64,000 nt of DNA from Thysanoteuthis rhombus (Eukaryota; Mollusca; Cephalopoda; Oegopsida; Thysanoteuthidae). The notes beneath the pieces were generated by a model. It saw only the letters and a list, made by a program, of their open reading frames with translations, was not told where the DNA came from and made no database searches. A program made the position numbers and the translations under genes. The stretch lies in assembly GCA_963457665.1 (NCBI GenBank), contig OY735206.1, positions 51,425,368 to 51,489,367 on the forward strand, read 5' to 3'. Positions 59,824 through 64,000 of the stretch are shown here, piece by piece. Within the stretch, counting starts at the first letter, position 1, and each line of letters begins with the position of its first letter.

Positions 59824-61309
59824 CTAAATAAAAAGCAAAACAAGATTTTAATGGAAATATCATAAAGGACAAAAGAACAAGAGTAAATAAAAAATGCATT
59901 GATATCAAGTTATAACAAAATTTCAATCATTTTCTTTTTGTCAATACCAATATTTGCAACAAAACCTCCTTTTATAGTCAGGAAACTTACAAACAATTAT
60001 GAAAAATTCAATCATTTATATCGCAATTTGAAGAAACTGGGAACAAAGATTGAAAAATGGATCCCACATCATCTGTCTACATCAAATCACCAGTAATATG
60101 CTAAGTTATTGTGAGTCACTGCATTCTCAGCAGCTCTACGCCCTTTTGGGGATAGAGTTATTACTGGGAAGAAAAAAATTCAATATTTTTCAAAAAGTTA
60201 AACACCATCTTCAGTGACTTGGTCATCATGATAGACTTGTGCCCTAGCTGACCTTCATCCGAAGAAGATCTTGCTGAGTGTGTAACGTGTACATACTAGT
60301 CCTTCATAATGAACCCAAATAATCCCCCAGTCATGAAGTGAAAGCAAGAAAACGTTACATAGAACATCAAAAGTTTGAATATTCCCAAACCTTCTATCTA
60401 AACTAACGAGCACAGTTTAAGTAACAAGTCACATTCACTCTGATATGATCTCCACTGGCAAATGATCACTTCTTTTCAAATCCAATTACCTTTCAAAGGT
60501 GTGACACAAATCATCCAAAATACAATTTAGTCAATTCACACCTCTTACATATGCCCCTTCCGTTAAAAGATTCTTGCATATTCCCATCTTTCTCCGATTC
60601 TCATTTCTGCTCCTGTAGAATGTAGGCTGTTCTAACAAATACACCTTTACGTGCAGCCATTTCAATTTACATACATATATACACACACCAACATTTAAGT
60701 TCTTTATGATTACACATTTAAGCATACGCCATTGTATAAGAATTTATACATTTGTATTCAATTTTGCAAAGTAAAAAATATCAAGAACTTCATCTCATAT
60801 CTACATAGCAAAAGATTCTTTAAAGCATATTTTTACCTTATATTAATGAGAACTTGTAGTAGCAATCAAGCTTATGCATTTTCTGTAATAGTTATATTCT
60901 TGCTTTTATCTATATTCTGCGTACAAATTTTACCTGCATCTTTTCCATGATGCATGCAACCTTCACCCACTGTTTTATGCATTCACATTGCTGTGGCTAT
61001 ATTCTGTAAACTAGAAGAGGAAGAGAAACAGAAGAAATCTTTGCCTGAATGTAGCTATCGACCTGTTTATATCTCTTAACTAGCAAACAAAATTGCCTTA
61101 CTTGTACGTAAAAATAATAGTTATTCCTACTACATTGTTCCATTTCTAATCCAAACCAAGTAATAAGTTGATATCAAATGTAAACAATGTGGGTTAAGTT
61201 TTAAGGTAGTTAATGTCAGAGTTAACCCTAATTAATTTAATCTCACTTTGTTTCACGTGTTTGATGAGATATTTCAGGAATCATCCATTACAAACTTTTA
61301 AACAATAAC
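59824..61309 (-). other. slo intron upstream of exon 59747-59823
   Basis: AT-rich; no next upstream slo exon was found. The 60220-60360 stretch is GC-richer and probably repetitive but unclassified. Confidence 0.6.
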
Positions 61310-61700
61310 CAAACAGTCAAAGCTCAAGTTTATTGCCAACAACTTTGGCAGCAGAAAACAGCTTTGAACAGAAAATGCCCTTCTTTGGTGCATAGAAAAT
61401 AGGTCATTCTTCATCACAATAATGCATGTCATACTGCTTGAGTGACCAAAGATCTGATAGAGGCATTCAGCTCGGGGAAAATGATCCATCCACTATATTC
61501 TCTGGACCTTGCTCCAACTGACTACCATATGTCCAGGAGTTTGCCAATCCATTTTGATGAACAAAGGTTGAAAATCAGTTAATCTTTTATTTCAGGACAA
61601 AATAAAGGAATTTCACAAATATGGCAACAAAAAACTTCTTGATAGATGGAATAAGGTTATCAGAAGCAAAGGACAGCATATCAAAGATTAAATGCATCTT
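61310..61700 (+). pseudogene. mariner transposase fragment
   Basis: Plus-strand reading VYCQQLWQQKTALNRKCPSL, VHRKxVILHHNNACHTA, then VTKDLIEAF, HPLYSLDLAPTDYHMSRSLP and FDEQRLKIS matches mariner transposase (VYCQQLDRL...KRPALVNRKGVLLHHDNARPH...HPPYSPDLAPTDYHLFRSLQNHL). The second catalytic Asp (HHDNA) is Asn here; the third (TDYH) is kept, about 33 residues on, near the DD34D spacing. Stops follow HRK and HTA, there are frameshifts after KIS, and the N-terminal half is missing. More complete than the 13476-13723 relic. The C-terminal sequence to about 61700 is in a shifted frame. Confidence 0.85.
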
Positions 61701-64000
61701 TAATCACCATTATATTTGAGTTTTCAAGGAGCTTTAAAAAATGAAAAAGTGATACATTCCGATGACCAGAAACAGAATGAGGGAGGGTATTCTAAAGGCA
61801 TCAAAAGATACTGATTTAAATGGAGGTTATAAAACCTTCCATTTTATGAATTGCTGAAAGTTGCCAATAAAACTATTCAAGGGATTTCTATCATAAAAGA
61901 AAGGACTATAACAAATAGAGTGGTGAGGGAGAATCTTCACTAATCACCCCACTTTTAGGGCCTCGTATGGTTTTGTTGACTCTGACTAATAAAATATTAG
62001 AGAATCAACTCCAAATTCTTGTGATGTTCCTGAGTTGGGGGTAGAGTTCACAGAGAAGAGAAAAACACACCATGGCGACCCCTATACTTTTAGTTGAGAA
62101 TTAGATATGAAACTCTTCCTTTAGCTAGGTATCAAAAATGTCATTTCCTATGACGACTCGCAATAAAAGCCCTGAATGCACATGGTCAATCACTTATTGG
62201 CCCTGGCTTTTTTTGCTGGTTACCTTCTTCCTTTACCTTTCTCTAAAGTCATGGCCAGCATAGTTTCTATTCTTTGACCATGACTATGTATACATACCAT
62301 CTTGTCACTCATCTTCCTCGATGTGAGAATTTGAAAGAACTTTACGGCTACTAAATGCAAATACAGCACCATACAAATGCTGCACTCACTATTTCACCCC
62401 TTTTAGCTCCTTCTTGCACCTAACCTGAACTAACCACCTTTTTTATAATTTAGCTTGCTCATCCACTTATCATAACAAGCACGACTCATCAGGCTTCATT
62501 CAATATACACCTGAAACGACATTAGACCCATTATGCAACGTGTCCCCGAAATTATTCTTCTTTCCTATATTCAATCTTTATGTATAGGAATAACCGAAAC
62601 TAAACAGGCCTCTCCTCTTCCTTCCTCCAAAATTCTAATTCTGACTTGTCTCTTGAAATAATGCCCTGAACTAGATTTCAAAAAGGGGATGTTACCATAT
62701 TAATGTTATTTGGTGCTTAACAGGTAAAGTAGTAAAAATATCAATTAATGCTATTTGTTGCCATGTTGACATTCCAAATTCTGTTTTGACAGTCAAACTC
62801 CTTCCATTACCTAACTTCTTTCTAAATCTTCCCTATCATTCTTTCTGGATCATTGTTTTCAAGATCAGAAATATTTTTGGCATTTTTTCCCTCAACATGT
62901 ACTATGCAAAAGACTCCCTCTGTCTACCTTCCCTATTGGGAAGATTGGGTGCACACCTCAAAACACAAGTTGTTCGAATAAAATTTTGAAGGCACATGGC
63001 ATTTGATTTTTGGGCAGTTAAAATGAAGAAGGTGTTGGCCAGTATGTGAATTTTCAACCTCATACCAGAAAGATGAATGCAGTAGACCATAGAAGGAAAA
63101 CAATCAGACACATGAAGTCAAAGGCAAGTAAATTTCAGTCTTGTTCCCACCGCAATTTTCTCCTTTTTTCCAGAGCACCCACAATTACTACAGAAACAAC
63201 AAATGAATTGTACATCATTCAAAATGGAAACAAACATTGCCCAATATGCCTTCTCGCATAGGGGGACATTATATTATAATCTAACATATCCATGTCATAT
63301 CAATATTTTACCTTGATATACTTATAAATAAGTAGAAGCTAGTAATTCTGGCCCATTTATTTGTAGTAGAGTAACAGATGTTTACAATGCTTTATTGAAC
63401 AGCTGTGTTTTATAACTAAAAAATAAACAGTATTCAAATTTTCATGAGACTGTTCATCATGTAACATTCAATAATGCTCAATTGTGTTGAACAAAAATTA
63501 CACTTGTAGGGACCCAAACAAATTCTTTCTTTCAGGAATTCAGGTATTGTTTCATTGATTTAAACAAGAGAGACATAAGGGCATAGTTAAATCTGACTTG
63601 GGATTTGTTTTTCCATTAAATATTTGAATAAATGCTTTGTACAAGTAGGTAGCTTAAGGTGCAGGAAATTGAATTAGAAATCATGAATAGTAAATACTGA
63701 ATTTAAGGATAGAAGAAGAAAAGATTGCTTTTTCTATTACAAACTTTATTATAACTTGTTCATTTTTCAGTTCATTTTTATATATCAAATATGTCATTAA
63801 GTACAGAATGAGTTAATTCCAAGGATATTCAAGTGTGCAACCAGCTCATAGGTGCATTGTTCTCTTTTCTGTAGAAACTGACATCATAATTGATTTTATG
63901 ACCTTGTACCCCAAGAAATTGTCTACATTAGCAAAAAAATCAAACACAATGTTATAAATAGAAAATAAAGATAAGTAGTATACATCAATTACACAAAGTT
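61701..64000. other. Intronic or unassigned sequence to window end
   Basis: A GC-richer part at 61920-62660 probably contains an unclassified repeat. No slo exon or other gene is supported, so the upstream slo exons must lie beyond the window. Confidence 0.55.

Overview
This is a visibly AT-rich, intron-dominated stretch of animal DNA. It has long microsatellites, many decayed transposon copies, and no compact gene order. The only host gene I can support is a BK-type (Slowpoke/KCNMA1-like) calcium- and voltage-activated potassium channel on the minus strand. Six constitutive exons are placed to the base: 59747-59823, 56194-56229, 28041-28134, 2114-2276, 1295-1519 and 551-746, listed 5' to 3' of the gene. 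All splice phases agree. They encode the linker between the two cytoplasmic RCK domains, including a CKTCH heme-type motif, and the start of RCK2. Upstream exons (membrane core, RCK1) and downstream exons (calcium bowl, C-terminus) lie outside the window. The linker resembles the invertebrate Slo form, with FYYCK.CH, FRKGA.AV and SSVTNMPNKKK. Together with introns of about 26 and 28 kb and the repeat content, this suggests a lophotrochozoan, probably a mollusc and plausibly a cephalopod. The species is inference.

Two further coding candidates lie inside the giant introns. The first is a 90-nt GC-rich, frame-preserving cassette exon at 20438-20527, whose splice phase exactly fits the intron that holds it. 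The second is a 6-nt microexon at 53896-53901, which could instead be a recursive-splicing (ratchet) site because an acceptor-like CAG abuts GTAAGA there. Both would alter the RCK1-RCK2 linker, the region where animal BK channels are diversified by splicing.

The rest is intronic and repeat-rich. 1-550: intron with a TA/TAAA microsatellite. 747-2113: two short introns, one with a MITE. 2277-28040: giant intron with foldback and MITE elements, a mariner tail beside a tiny LINE tail (13.4-13.7 kb), a nest of elements at 16.3-19.6 kb (MITE, unclassified repeat, deleted pogo/Tigger-like element, RTE-like LINE), the cassette exon, and a 65-bp tandem repeat. 28135-56193: giant intron with a decayed PIN-like repeat gene (30.5-32.2 kb), a LINE with a perfect 15-bp target duplication (32.8 kb), a foldback element with 175-bp tandem units (40.2-41.6 kb), two hAT-type elements, a tRNA-derived SINE, a 37-bp minisatellite and the microexon/ratchet site. 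56230-64000: introns with a pogo/Tigger-like element bounded by TA (58.2-59.3 kb) and a mariner remnant (61.3-61.7 kb). No rRNA, functional tRNA, CRISPR or bacterial-type features were seen.
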